DNA from: Anaerolineales bacterium UBA3940
GTDB lineage: Bacteria > Chloroflexota > Anaerolineae > Aggregatilineales > UBA3940
Direction of reading: 5' to 3'
DNA: 13,222 nt
Assembly (NCBI GenBank): GCA_002385675.1
Contig: DGDY01000220.1
Location: forward strand, 1-13,222
Below the pieces are notes generated by a model that made no database searches, was not told the origin of the DNA, and worked only from the letters and a program-made list of their open reading frames with translations. Both the position numbers and the translations under genes were made by a program. Shown piece after piece: positions 5,549 through 13,196 of the stretch. The first letter of the stretch is position 1. The number at the start of each line of letters is the position of its first letter.

Positions 5549-8032
5549 CTATGGCGGGTTCACCCTGAAGGGCACCTCGGCGCTCTCGGTGCGCTGCCCA
5601 TCGGCGCGGATGCCCTCCGCCCGCACGGTGTGCTCGCCGGGCTCCAGCATCCAGTACGCCTCGAAGGGCGGCGCGTCGAACACCCCCAGCAGGCGGTCGT
5701 CTACATAGAGCGCCACATCGTGCAGGCCGGGCGGCCCGGCTGCCACGATGCGGATCTGCTGTGCGCTGAGAGGCAGGCTCGGATCGATGCGGTAGATGGT
5801 CTGCGCGTCTGGCGCGGTGATGATCAGCGTGCCGGTGCCGGCGGGCGCGGCAGCGGACTGGTGCGGGAGGTCGGCCAGCAGCGGCAGGTTCTGCTGACGC
5901 GCCCAGTCGTGCGCCTGTGGCGGCAGGTCGAGGAAGATCCGCGCCTGGCGGCGGTCGGGCGGGGTGGAGCCGTCGGCGGGCAGGCCGGTCGCGGTGTCGA
6001 TCTCGATGCGGCGGTAGATCGTGTCGTATTCCGTCGGCTCAGTGCCCTCGATGAACCACTCGCGCCGGGTGTGCGGGCAGTCGGGCGTGGGCAGCCTGCC
6101 GGAGAGCGCGCAGACCTCGGCCCGCACCAGCCCGTCGGGCCGCTCGAAGCCAAGCTCCGGTTGCCCGCGCAGCACCGTCCGCATGAAGTGGTGCCAGATC
6201 GGCCCCGCGCCGCTCACCCCGCTGATGTCCAGCATGGGCGAGTTGTCGGCGTTGCCGACCCACACGCCGACGACGAGGTTGGGCGTGTAGCCGACGGTCC
6301 AGTTGTCGCGGAAGTCTGTGGTCGTCCCCGTCTTGACAGCGGCGGGCCGCCCGATCTGCAGGATGCTGTGCGTGGTGAAGGCCGGGGCGCGGGCGTTGTT
6401 GTCGCTGAGGATGTCGCTGATGAGCCACGCCACCCGCTCGTCGATCACGCGCCCGCCCAGCCCCGACCGTGCCGAATAGATCGTCTCGCCGCTTGCATCC
6501 TTCACGTCGAGGATCATCACCGGGCTGACGGCGCGCCCGCCGTTGGCAAAGGCCGCGTACGCGGCGGCAAGCTCCAGCAGGCGCACGTCGCCGCCGCCGA
6601 GCGTCAGCGAGAGATCGACCTTTTCAGGGTCGTTGAGCGTCGTCATGCCCAGCCGCCCTGCGAACGCCAGCAGGCGGTTCACGCCGACGTGCTCCAGCGC
6701 GATCACCGCCGGGATGTTGTAGCTGGAGGCCAGCGCCTCGCGGATCAGCACCGGGCCGTGCTCCTTGCGGTCGTAGTTGACGGGCGTGTAGGCGTAGCCC
6801 TCTTTGGTGACAAACGACGTGCTCACATCGAGCAGCATCGTCGCGGGCGTCCAGGGGTCGGGCTGGTCGGGGTCGAAGGCGAGGGCGTAGGTGAACGGCT
6901 TGAGCGTCGAGCCGGGCTGGCGCGGCGCGAGCGCCATGTTGATTGCGCCGCTGGTCGCCGGGTTGAAGTAGTCCGGGCTGCCCAGCATGGTGAGCACCTG
7001 CCCGGTATGTGGGTCGAGCGCGACGAGCGCCGCGCCGGTTGCATTGTGGGGCGGCTCATCCGCCGTGGGGGTGTTGAGCCGCTCAAGCTGCCGCCGGGCG
7101 ATGCGCTCGGCGGTGTGCTGCCAGTCGAGGTCGAGCGTGGTGCGGACCTCCAGCCCGCCCGCATAGAGCACCTCCGGCGGCAGGCGTGCCTGAAGCTCGT
7201 CGTAGACGGCCATGACGAAGTGCGGGGCCTCGATGCGGTAGCGCTCGACGGCAAAGGCAAGCGGCTCGCGGCGGGCGGCTGCGGCCCGCGCCTCGTCGAT
7301 GTAGCCATGCCGGACCATCAGCCCCAGCACGACGCTCTGCCGCGCCGCTGCCGCCTCGGGGTCGGTCAGCGGGTCGTAGAGCGCCGGGGCCTGTGGCAGC
7401 CCTGCCAGCAGCGCGCACTCCGCGAGGCCCAGCTCTCCCACCGGCTTGCCGAAATAGGCCCGCGCCGCCGCGTCGATGCCGTAGGCGAGGTTGCCGTAGT
7501 ACGTCTGGTTGAGGTACAGGGTGAGGATATCATCACGCTCGTAGCGGCGCGCCAGCCGGTAGGCGAGGATGCTCTCGCGCAGCTTGCGCTCCAGCGTGCG
7601 TTCGGCGCGCTCCTGCGGGTTGAGCAGGACGTTCCGCGCGACCTGCTGGGTGATGGTGCTACCGCCGGAGATGACCTCGCCGCCGCGCAGATTGATCCAC
7701 ACGGCGCGTAGCACGGCGAGCGGATCGACGCCGGGGTGCCGGTAGAAGTTGGCGTCCTCGGTGGCAATGGTCGCGTCGATGCAGGCCTGCGGCACGTCCT
7801 CCAGCGCGATGACGCTGTGCCGCCCCGCCTGCTCGCCGATGACCTCATACAGCAGCCGCCCGCGCCGGTCAGTGATGCGGATTGAGGGGACGTGCAGCCC
7901 GGCGGAGAGGTCGTTCACGTCGGGCAGGTCGGCGATGAGCCGGGCGCGCACAACGAGCGCCCCCGCGACGAGCAGCACCGCGAGCAGGGCGGCGGCAATC
8001 AGAACCGGGCGGCGGCGGAGCAGGGCGGGCAT
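5549..8032 (-). CDS. pbpC: Bifunctional penicillin-binding protein, class A, PBP1C-like (glycosyltransferase and transpeptidase)
   Basis: Polymerises glycan strands from lipid II and may cross-link them; anchored in the cytoplasmic membrane with the bulk outside. The 827-residue product has one N-terminal membrane segment (about 9-28). A GT51 glycosyltransferase domain follows (about 50-230): TEDANFYRHPGVDP with catalytic Glu92, GGSTITQQVARN (123-134) and LYLNQTYYGNLAYGIDAAA. The transpeptidase domain (about 330-620) has all three motifs: STLK with Ser375, SYN at 437-439 and KTGTT with Lys568. After about residue 735 a beta-rich tail (YRIDPSLPLSAQQI, then VALYVDDRLLG) resembles the BiPBP C-terminal domain of PBP1C, and this decides the subtype. 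A TGA lies two codons before the ATG, so the start cannot be upstream; the ribosome site is weak. E. coli pbpC neighbours an alpha-2-macroglobulin gene, which is absent here. Confidence 0.93.
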   Translation of the reverse strand: MPALLRRRPVLIAAALLAVLLVAGALVVRARLIADLPDVNDLSAGLHVPSIRITDRRGRLLYEVIGEQAGRHSVIALEDVPQACIDATIATEDANFYRHPGVDPLAVLRAVWINLRGGEVISGGSTITQQVARNVLLNPQERAERTLERKLRESILAYRLARRYERDDILTLYLNQTYYGNLAYGIDAAARAYFGKPVGELGLAECALLAGLPQAPALYDPLTDPEAAAARQSVVLGLMVRHGYIDEARAAAARREPLAFAVERYRIEAPHFVMAVYDELQARLPPEVLYAGGLEVRTTLDLDWQHTAERIARRQLERLNTPTADEPPHNATGAALVALDPHTGQVLTMLGSPDYFNPATSGAINMALAPRQPGSTLKPFTYALAFDPDQPDPWTPATMLLDVSTSFVTKEGYAYTPVNYDRKEHGPVLIREALASSYNIPAVIALEHVGVNRLLAFAGRLGMTTLNDPEKVDLSLTLGGGDVRLLELAAAYAAFANGGRAVSPVMILDVKDASGETIYSARSGLGGRVIDERVAWLISDILSDNNARAPAFTTHSILQIGRPAAVKTGTTTDFRDNWTVGYTPNLVVGVWVGNADNSPMLDISGVSGAGPIWHHFMRTVLRGQPELGFERPDGLVRAEVCALSGRLPTPDCPHTRREWFIEGTEPTEYDTIYRRIEIDTATGLPADGSTPPDRRQARIFLDLPPQAHDWARQQNLPLLADLPHQSAAAPAGTGTLIITAPDAQTIYRIDPSLPLSAQQIRIVAAGPPGLHDVALYVDDRLLGVFDAPPFEAYWMLEPGEHTVRAEGIRADGQRTESAEVPFRVNPP

Positions 8033-8049
8033 GGGTCAACAACCTGAGC

Positions 8050-8260
8050 AAACCCCGCCGCAGGCTGCGCAGAGCGCAAGCCGGGGTGAGGGGAAGGGGG
8101 TGGGGTTAAAACGGCGGGCGCTGACATTATCAGCCAGCCGACAAGCGGCTCTGAAACCCCCTCTGAGATTGCTTCGCAATCCCATCTCCCCCTTGCAAGG
8201 GGGAGACAAAGCCGGGCGGCGTCTGCAGGACGCTGCGAGGCGAGAGGGGTTGCCCGCTGG
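8050..8260. repeat. Hairpin-rich intergenic segment, likely composite of dispersed repeats
   Basis: This spacer between the LOG gene and the PBP gene contains at least five short inverted repeats in a row. They are GCTGA/TCAGC (8120-8134), AGCCG/CGGCT (8136-8150), GATTGC/GCAATC (8167-8181), a perfect 22-base palindrome with arm TCTCCCCCTTG (8185-8206) and GCGTC/GACGC (8219-8233). No T-tract follows any of them. The segment also has the phrase GCCGGGGTGAGGG, seen too at 633-645 in the globin spacer. It shows no convincing gene. The PBP promoter should lie here; GATAAT on the minus strand at 8126-8131 is the only -10-like hexamer I noted. Confidence 0.55.
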
Positions 8261-8295
8261 TGTTTTCAGTCTGCCTCGCATGCGTCTACCCATCC

Positions 8296-8790
8296 CTACA
8301 GCGTTTCGCCCAGCAGCCTGCGGGCGATCTGCACGGCCTCCTCCGGCGTGGCGGCGTCGTGGAGCAGGCCGCGCTCACGGTACTCGCCGAGCAGCCCGCC
8401 GAGGTCGAAGTTCAGCAGGATGACCGGGCGGGCGTGCTTCAACGCCAGCGCGACCTCGGAGAGCGTGCCCGCGCCGCCTCCGCAGGCGATCACCACGTCG
8501 CTCGACAGCACGTTGATCACATTCCGGGCGCTGCCCATGCCGGTCACAATGCTGATGTCGAGGTGCGCGGACGCGCCCCGCGTATCCTTGTCGGGCAGCA
8601 CGCCGACGGTCAGCCCGCCCCGGCTCTGCGCCCCGCGTGCGGCGGCATCCATCACGCCCGCGCCGCGCCCGCCGCACAGCAGCACCCACCCGGCCCCGGC
8701 GATAAGCTCGCCCAGCCGGTAGGCGTCGCGTATAGCGCTCTCCGGCGCGCTCTCGCCGCCGCCCATCACGCCGATGATCGTCCTAGCCAT
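8296..8790 (-). CDS. LOG/SLOG family protein, TIGR00725-like (lysine decarboxylase-like Rossmann fold)
   Basis: A 164-residue protein of the LOG/SLOG Rossmann superfamily. Some members are cytokinin-activating phosphoribohydrolases; others are thought to bind nucleotide-type ligands. Visible motifs are MGGGESAP (9-16), GGRGAGVMDAAARGA (40-54) and the nucleotide-binding GGGAGTLSE (104-112), which fits the family's GGxGTxxE pattern although the usual preceding Pro is Gly. It has no membrane segment. The start at 8790 (MARTIIGV) is preferred to an in-frame start at 8826, which would add 12 Arg/Gly-rich residues. The ATG lies 8 bases inside the end of the nucleotidyltransferase gene, so translation is probably coupled. 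It is the last gene of a three-gene operon. The reaction and ligand are unknown. Confidence 0.85.
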   Translation of the reverse strand: MARTIIGVMGGGESAPESAIRDAYRLGELIAGAGWVLLCGGRGAGVMDAAARGAQSRGGLTVGVLPDKDTRGASAHLDISIVTGMGSARNVINVLSSDVVIACGGGAGTLSEVALALKHARPVILLNFDLGGLLGEYRERGLLHDAATPEEAVQIARRLLGETL

Positions 8791-9460
8791 GCCTCGTTGC
8801 CGGCCTGAGCGCCTGCCGCTCCACAAAGCCGATCAGCGCGTCGGGGTCACCCAGCTCGTAGAACGTCCACAGCGCCCGCAGGAGTTCTTCGGCCAGCCCG
8901 GCGTCCAGCTCGCGGAGCGCGCGCAGCGCCCACCTGCCACAGCCGCCCCATCGCTGGTTCTCTGCCAGCAGGAAGTCCACCAGCGTCTTGACGAGCGTGT
9001 GGATGATGAACAGCGACTCGTCCACATCCTCCGACGCTTCGAGGTCATCGACCATCGTATGCAGCGAGCAGCGGAAGCGCTGCGCCTCGGCGTCGGAGAG
9101 CGGGGGCGGGCCTGCCTCCAGCACGTCGCACGCCGTCTGCCGGGCGCGGTCCGCCGTGCCGTCTACGTTGCGCAGCACGATACCTTCCGCGCACATGCGC
9201 AGCAGCGACGGCTGCCGCCGGACGCGGTCGGCCTCGAAGCCCTGGTACAGCGAGCTTTCGCTGTGCACGGCAAGCTCGACGGGCCAGCCGCGGAAGGTGT
9301 GCGGCTGGCAGGCGGGCGCGTCCGCACAGTCGGTAATAACCAGGATGTCAAGCCCGGAGGTTGGCTCGCCAGTGCAGGCGGCATCCGCGCCGAGGAACGC
9401 CGCCCGGCACTCCGGGTAATACTGCTCTACAAATGCCCACGCGATCTGTAAGCTGTTCAC
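8783..9460 (-). CDS. Nucleotidyltransferase-fold protein with degenerate catalytic motif
   Basis: A 225-residue cytoplasmic protein beginning with GTG. It resembles small MNT/aminoglycoside-nucleotidyltransferase-like proteins: an N-terminal polymerase-beta-type domain (about 1-100) and a helical C-terminal part (about 120-215). The motif region reads FLGADAACTGEPTSGLDILVI (22-42). The canonical GS is GA here, and the first Asp of the metal-binding DxD is Gly36, leaving Asp38. The third carboxylate is probably Glu62 in VELAV. The stretch MCAEGIVLRNVDG (89-101) is also typical of such proteins. The GTG at 9460 overlaps the TGA of the peptidase gene by GTGA, which makes it the natural start; a longer reading from 9580 would lie inside the peptidase gene. 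It may be catalytically weakened or act as a binding protein (inference). Confidence 0.75.
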   Translation of the reverse strand: MNSLQIAWAFVEQYYPECRAAFLGADAACTGEPTSGLDILVITDCADAPACQPHTFRGWPVELAVHSESSLYQGFEADRVRRQPSLLRMCAEGIVLRNVDGTADRARQTACDVLEAGPPPLSDAEAQRFRCSLHTMVDDLEASEDVDESLFIIHTLVKTLVDFLLAENQRWGGCGRWALRALRELDAGLAEELLRALWTFYELGDPDALIGFVERQALRPATRHG

Positions 9461-11031
9461 TGGCGGCTGCTCACGTCTATGTTCAGGTCCTGAAAATAAA
9501 GCTCGACAAGGTCGCCATAATCTGCGTCGGTGTGCTCGCGCAGCGTGCTGAAGAAGTCCTCCGCGGTGACCATCTGCCACTGGTACCGTATGTAATAGTT
9601 GCGCAGGAAGTTGAAGAAGTCCTCGTCACCGATCCGCTCCCGCAGCCCGCGCATGAAGCGCGCCGACTGCCCGTACGTGTACACGATGAACGTACTGCTG
9701 CTGCGGTAGTCGGTTGGCGAGGCGTTGACCGGCCCCTCCGGGCTGTACTGATCCACACGCACGCGCCACCACCAGTCGACGCCTTCCGGCGCGTACTCCT
9801 CCAGATAGAGCACCTCGCTGTAGAAGGCGATGGTTTCATCCAGCCAGGGCTCGCGGGCCTGGTGGTTGCCGACTGCGCCATACCACCACTGGTGCGCGAC
9901 CTCGTGCGCCGTCAGCGCGTGCAGGATGGAGGGCGGCTCGCCGGGGTAGGTTGCATAGGCGTAATCGGTGACGGAGACAAGCTCCGTGTACTCCATGCCG
10001 CCGAAAAAGCCGTTCTCCACGACGCTGAGCGTGGTGTACGGGTACGGCCCGTACAGCCGCTCGAACAGGTCGATGGAGTTCCGCGCGATCTCCAGCGCGG
10101 CCTGCCCGGCTTCCGGGTGGTCGCGGAAGTAGTAGCTGTAGATCGGCACGTGGTACTGCTCGTCGATGGCGACCTCATAGAACGGGCTTGCATAGAGCGC
10201 AATGCCCCGCGCCCGCTCGACGCGGAAATGCCAGCCGCCATCCACACCCAGGCCGGGGTAGCCGCCCAGCCCGTCGATCGGGCCGCCGCTGGCGATGACG
10301 ATGCCGTCCTCCGCCCAGACGGTCAGGTCCACATTGACGAGCGGGTAGGCGGTGGGGTCCCCGACGGGATGGTAGAGCCATGTCTGCCAGCCCTCGTCCT
10401 CGTTGTAGGGCACGAGCGAGGGGTACCACTCGCCCGCCTGGATCACCTCGGGCGTCCAGCCGGTCGTGCCCTGCGGCGGCCAGCTTGTCTTTTCGATGGG
10501 CGGGATCAGCACGCGGTAGCGGAAGTCGAGGTGGATCGGCTCGCCCGGCTGTGCGGGGCGCGGCAGCGGGACGCGCAGGATGGTCTGGTTCTCCCAGCCC
10601 GGCAACTCGGTGAGCACGTCCTCGCCGACCGTCACCTCCAGCGCATCGAGCAGGAATGCGCCCTGGTTGTAGTGCAGCGGCACGCTGAACACGACCTCCT
10701 CCCACACACTGCGCGAGTGGTTGGTCAGGTCGACGGTCTGGTGCACGCGCATCCAGCGCTCGCCGTAAAACAGCTCGACCTCAAAGGCCATGCTGGGCAG
10801 CGACTCGACCGGCGGCGGCGTGGGCATTGGCGTGGGCGCGAGCGTCGCGGTGGGGTACGGCGTCGGGTCCCCGACCGTCGTCGGCTCGGCGATCTCAGCG
10901 CCGGGCGGGGCGGCGGTCACAGCGGCTCCGGCGGCAGGTGTCTCGTCGAGCACAGCCGGTTGCCGGGTGCAGCCAACAACGGCTGCGGCAAGAACAAGCA
11001 GCAGCAGGGGGATTGTGGAGCGTCTGTTCAT
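9457..11031 (-). CDS. M1-family (gluzincin) metallopeptidase lipoprotein
   Basis: Predicted zinc aminopeptidase tethered outside the cell. The 524-residue product starts with a lipoprotein signal, MNRRSTIPLLLLVLAAAVVGC, with the lipobox VVGC and lipidated Cys21. A Pro/Ala/Thr-rich linker (about 28-80) and a beta-rich M1 N-domain (about 80-280) follow. The catalytic domain has GGMEY (344-348) and HEVAH (376-380) with Glu399 in WLDETIAFY. This gives the canonical HExxH-18-E zinc site; Tyr453 in VYTYGQ may be the transition-state tyrosine. The protein ends soon after the catalytic domain, without the large C-terminal helical domain of PepN. I preferred the ATG at 11031 over a 45-residue extension from 11166 because only it places the signal peptide at the N-terminus; the ribosome site is weak. 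First gene of the overlapping operon with the nucleotidyltransferase and LOG genes. Confidence 0.92.
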   Translation of the reverse strand: MNRRSTIPLLLLVLAAAVVGCTRQPAVLDETPAAGAAVTAAPPGAEIAEPTTVGDPTPYPTATLAPTPMPTPPPVESLPSMAFEVELFYGERWMRVHQTVDLTNHSRSVWEEVVFSVPLHYNQGAFLLDALEVTVGEDVLTELPGWENQTILRVPLPRPAQPGEPIHLDFRYRVLIPPIEKTSWPPQGTTGWTPEVIQAGEWYPSLVPYNEDEGWQTWLYHPVGDPTAYPLVNVDLTVWAEDGIVIASGGPIDGLGGYPGLGVDGGWHFRVERARGIALYASPFYEVAIDEQYHVPIYSYYFRDHPEAGQAALEIARNSIDLFERLYGPYPYTTLSVVENGFFGGMEYTELVSVTDYAYATYPGEPPSILHALTAHEVAHQWWYGAVGNHQAREPWLDETIAFYSEVLYLEEYAPEGVDWWWRVRVDQYSPEGPVNASPTDYRSSSTFIVYTYGQSARFMRGLRERIGDEDFFNFLRNYYIRYQWQMVTAEDFFSTLREHTDADYGDLVELYFQDLNIDVSSRQ

Positions 11032-11072
11032 CGTGCGGGTGATCTCACTCGAAGCCTGCGTACCTGGCAGGG

Positions 11073-11103
11073 AGTATAGCCCACCCGCCCGGGGATTGGT
11101 AAA
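11073..11103 (-). promoter_or_regulatory. Candidate promoter of the peptidase-nucleotidyltransferase-LOG operon
   Basis: On the minus strand TATACT (11073-11078; 5 of 6 to TATAAT) is preceded by TTTACC (11098-11103; 4 of 6) at a 19-base spacing, which is long. It would start transcription about 35 bases before the peptidase ATG at 11031. It lies just downstream of the terminator of the preceding gene, as expected for a new transcription unit. Confidence 0.35.
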
Positions 11104-11157
11104 AGTTGTTCGGGCCTCTGTGCCGAACGGTTGTCTTTCAACTTGGGCCGGCCTCAG

Positions 11158-11192
11158 GTCAAACACAAACAGGGGCGCAATACGCGCCCCTG
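11158..11192 (-). terminator. Intrinsic terminator of the TIM-barrel/M23 gene
   Basis: Read on the minus strand, CAGGGGCGC, the loop GTATT and GCGCCCCTG form a perfect 9-bp GC stem (11170-11192), followed at once by the T-rich TTTGTGTTTGAC (11158-11169). It begins 22 bases after the stop codon at 11215. The stem core resembles that of the hairpin at 1112-1133. Confidence 0.75.
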
Positions 11193-11214
11193 CTGAACAC
11201 TGTCCCGTCGTCTG

Positions 11215-13023
11215 CTATCGCCGCGGGCGGTGCTCCTGGATGAACTTCTTCGGATCGACGTAGTGGCGGTAGACCTCATCGAGATTCAGGCCGGGCCAGT
11301 GACCGGGACGCGACTCGAGGATATCCGTCTTGGCGATGTCGAAGTGCAGGTGGTACGGAAGCTGCCCACCCGCGTTGCCGACGTTGGCGATGTGCTGCCC
11401 GCGCACCACACGGTCGCCCTCGCGGACGAGCGGGTTCTGCACATGCGCGAGGCGGCTCCATACCACTGTGCCATCCGGCAGCGGGTCATGCCGGATGATG
11501 ATGAGATAGTGCCACGTGCCGCTGGCGGGCGCGGAGTAGGTCACGACACCATCGGCTGGGGCGTACACGGGCGCGTTGCGGTCGGAGTCCCAGGTTGGGG
11601 AGTTGTTGTTCAGGTCCGCGCCGGTGTGGTAGGCCGGCCCGATGGAGGTGTAGTACGTGGCATAGCCGGTCGCATCGAACCACGTGCCGGGCCAGACCTG
11701 GTCGCTCAGCCGCTCCTGCACCGTGCCGACGGGCGGATCGAAGCCTGCCTGCTTGGACGGCTCCGACGACTCAACCACCTGCCGCCAGCGGATCGCGGTG
11801 AAGGCGATCTCGCGGTCGTTCTCGTCGGTCAGGTCGGTCAGGTTGACCTGCGCGCCCTCCGGTACGCGGTCAAACTCGTACACGACGAGCGGCACCCACT
11901 GGTCGTTGTAGCGCGACTGATCGAGCTTGACGATCACTTCCTGGTTGCTGTTTGCAATCCCGTGAATGTGGTAGCGGGCGTTGCGCGTCGTGGCGTGGCG
12001 GCTCGGAATGAACACCGAGATCTCGTAGACGCCGCGCTCCGGGATGTTGGGCCGCCACAGCGTCCAGACCGTGTCGCGGTCGGCGCGCGTCTGCTTGTAC
12101 TTGATCGGGTGGCCGCGCACGCTTGTGAACTCACTCAGTACCTGACCGGGGGGCAGGCCGATGTGCGTGCCGTCCATGTAGCCGGACTCGTACGGGGCGA
12201 TGATCTTCTGCCAGCCGTAGCGCCGCCATACATCGTCCGGGCCGACCTCGGAATCGACCACCTCGTCGTTGATGGCCTCATACTCTAGCGGGCCGATCAC
12301 GCCAATGCGCCAGTAGGAGAGCCCCGTCGCGCCGCGCACGCTGCGGGCGACGTCCTGCGCGCGGCGGATGCTGTCCGGTGAGACGCCGTGCGCCTGTAGA
12401 ACCGGATAGATGGGCAGGCCGTAGCCGCCCCATGTCACGTACGTCTCGGTGAGGATGCTCTCCGGGCTGCGCTGCATCGTGCCCCAGTAGCACTGCGGAT
12501 GCACGCTGTTGATGTACGGTCGCCAGGCATCCGGGTAGATGGCATTGTACCAGTGGCTGCGCGGGTCAACGCTGATCCCGATGTGGAAGTTCGGGCCAAT
12601 GCGCTGCCGCACGCCGGACATCAGCCGGATGACGTCCTGGCGGCTGCCCTGCCAGTAATGTTCGTAGGGTTCAATATCCAGAATGATGGACTTGACGCCC
12701 GGTATCGATGCCGTCTGCACAATCAGATCGATCTCCCGGTCGATCTGGATTCCGCGCAGCACCTTCCAGGAGTGAAACTCCAGCCCGTAGTTAGCCAGGG
12801 TGTCGATCCAGCGCCTGATGTCCTGCGGCCCGCGGATTTTCATCGACTCTTTGCTGTCGTACGCGCCCTGCCATTCAGGACCGTCGCTCGTTTTCACGAA
12901 GATCGCATCGACAACCGGGGCCCGTGTCTTGACCATCCGGGCCAGCTCGTCTATCGTTGCCTCGCCGACCGCGTCGCCCTCCCAGTGCCACAGAGCAACC
13001 TTGTCCTGATACGGTGACACCAT
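11215..13023 (-). CDS. TIM-barrel-like / Golvesin-like / M23 peptidase multidomain protein (putative cell-wall hydrolase)
   Basis: A 602-residue protein in three parts (numbering from the ATG at 13023). Residues about 8-255 look like a glycosidase-type TIM barrel with acidic residues in IILDIEPYEHYW (Asp116, Glu118), then GISVDPRSHWY and VHPQCYW; I cannot name the glycosidase family. Residues about 270-415 form a beta domain like the Golvesin/Xly carbohydrate-binding type (RGVYEISVFIPSRHATTRNA, then QWVPLVVYEFD). Residues about 455-595 form an M23 metallopeptidase: HTGAD (His466, Asp470), His527 in RLAHVQ and HLHFD (His558, His560), a complete zinc site. The expected target is peptidoglycan, but no signal peptide or membrane segment is present. 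An in-frame TAG at 13045-13047 rules out a longer N-terminus. The ribosome site AAGGAG (13033-13038) selects this ATG over an in-frame TTG at 13032. Confidence 0.85.
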   Translation of the reverse strand: MVSPYQDKVALWHWEGDAVGEATIDELARMVKTRAPVVDAIFVKTSDGPEWQGAYDSKESMKIRGPQDIRRWIDTLANYGLEFHSWKVLRGIQIDREIDLIVQTASIPGVKSIILDIEPYEHYWQGSRQDVIRLMSGVRQRIGPNFHIGISVDPRSHWYNAIYPDAWRPYINSVHPQCYWGTMQRSPESILTETYVTWGGYGLPIYPVLQAHGVSPDSIRRAQDVARSVRGATGLSYWRIGVIGPLEYEAINDEVVDSEVGPDDVWRRYGWQKIIAPYESGYMDGTHIGLPPGQVLSEFTSVRGHPIKYKQTRADRDTVWTLWRPNIPERGVYEISVFIPSRHATTRNARYHIHGIANSNQEVIVKLDQSRYNDQWVPLVVYEFDRVPEGAQVNLTDLTDENDREIAFTAIRWRQVVESSEPSKQAGFDPPVGTVQERLSDQVWPGTWFDATGYATYYTSIGPAYHTGADLNNNSPTWDSDRNAPVYAPADGVVTYSAPASGTWHYLIIIRHDPLPDGTVVWSRLAHVQNPLVREGDRVVRGQHIANVGNAGGQLPYHLHFDIAKTDILESRPGHWPGLNLDEVYRHYVDPKKFIQEHRPRR

Positions 13024-13032
13024 GCGCCCCAA

Positions 13033-13038
13033 CTCCTT
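13033..13038 (-). promoter_or_regulatory. Ribosome binding site fixing the TIM-barrel/M23 start
   Basis: AAGGAG on the minus strand lies nine bases before the ATG at 13023. The in-frame TTG at 13032 directly abuts it and is too close to be used. Confidence 0.7.
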
Positions 13039-13080
13039 AACTCGCTAGGCTGATGATCAGTGCAACGTTTATTGTAGGTT

Positions 13081-13109
13081 GTTATCGCATTAATTGGGGT
13101 AGGAGTCAA
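13081..13109 (-). promoter_or_regulatory. Candidate sigma-70-type promoter of the TIM-barrel/M23 gene
   Basis: On the minus strand TTGACT (13104-13109; 5 of 6 to TTGACA) is followed after 17 bases by GATAAC (13081-13086; 4 of 6). It would give a leader of about 50 bases. TACAAT at 13071-13076 is a better -10 hexamer but has no -35 partner at normal distance. Confidence 0.45.
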
Positions 13110-13196
13110 GTCAGGGGGGAGGGGTGTTTATTCAGGGGGCTGGCATCGCAATCTCAGGGCAGTTTGTGGCGCGCGATGCTCCGTGTCGATGGCATG

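Noticed and set aside
5543..7711. 722-codon open frame on the plus strand
   Set aside because: It is fully antisense to the PBP gene, whose catalytic motifs are all intact. Its translation is Arg/Ala/Val-rich and matches no fold I know; long antisense frames are expected at this GC content.
8120..8233. CRISPR-like array
   Set aside because: The inverted repeats differ from each other and are not regularly spaced; no cas genes are present.
8036..8293. 85-codon minus-strand frame in the spacer
   Set aside because: It reads through the hairpin cluster; its Cys/Arg/Pro-rich product is what repeat DNA gives and looks like a spurious hypothetical protein.
9461..9580. 40-residue N-terminal extension of the nucleotidyltransferase
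   Set aside because: It lies within the peptidase coding region and is Arg-rich without conservation; the GTGA overlap gives a better start.
9361..11079. 572-codon open frame on the plus strand
   Set aside because: Antisense to the M1 peptidase and nucleotidyltransferase genes, with low-complexity composition and no recognisable motif.
11032..11166. 45-residue N-terminal extension of the M1 peptidase
   Set aside because: It would bury the lipoprotein signal peptide and overlap both the candidate promoter and the preceding terminator.
11230..12288. 352-codon open frame on the plus strand
   Set aside because: Antisense to the TIM-barrel/M23 gene, with no motif and no ribosome site argument.
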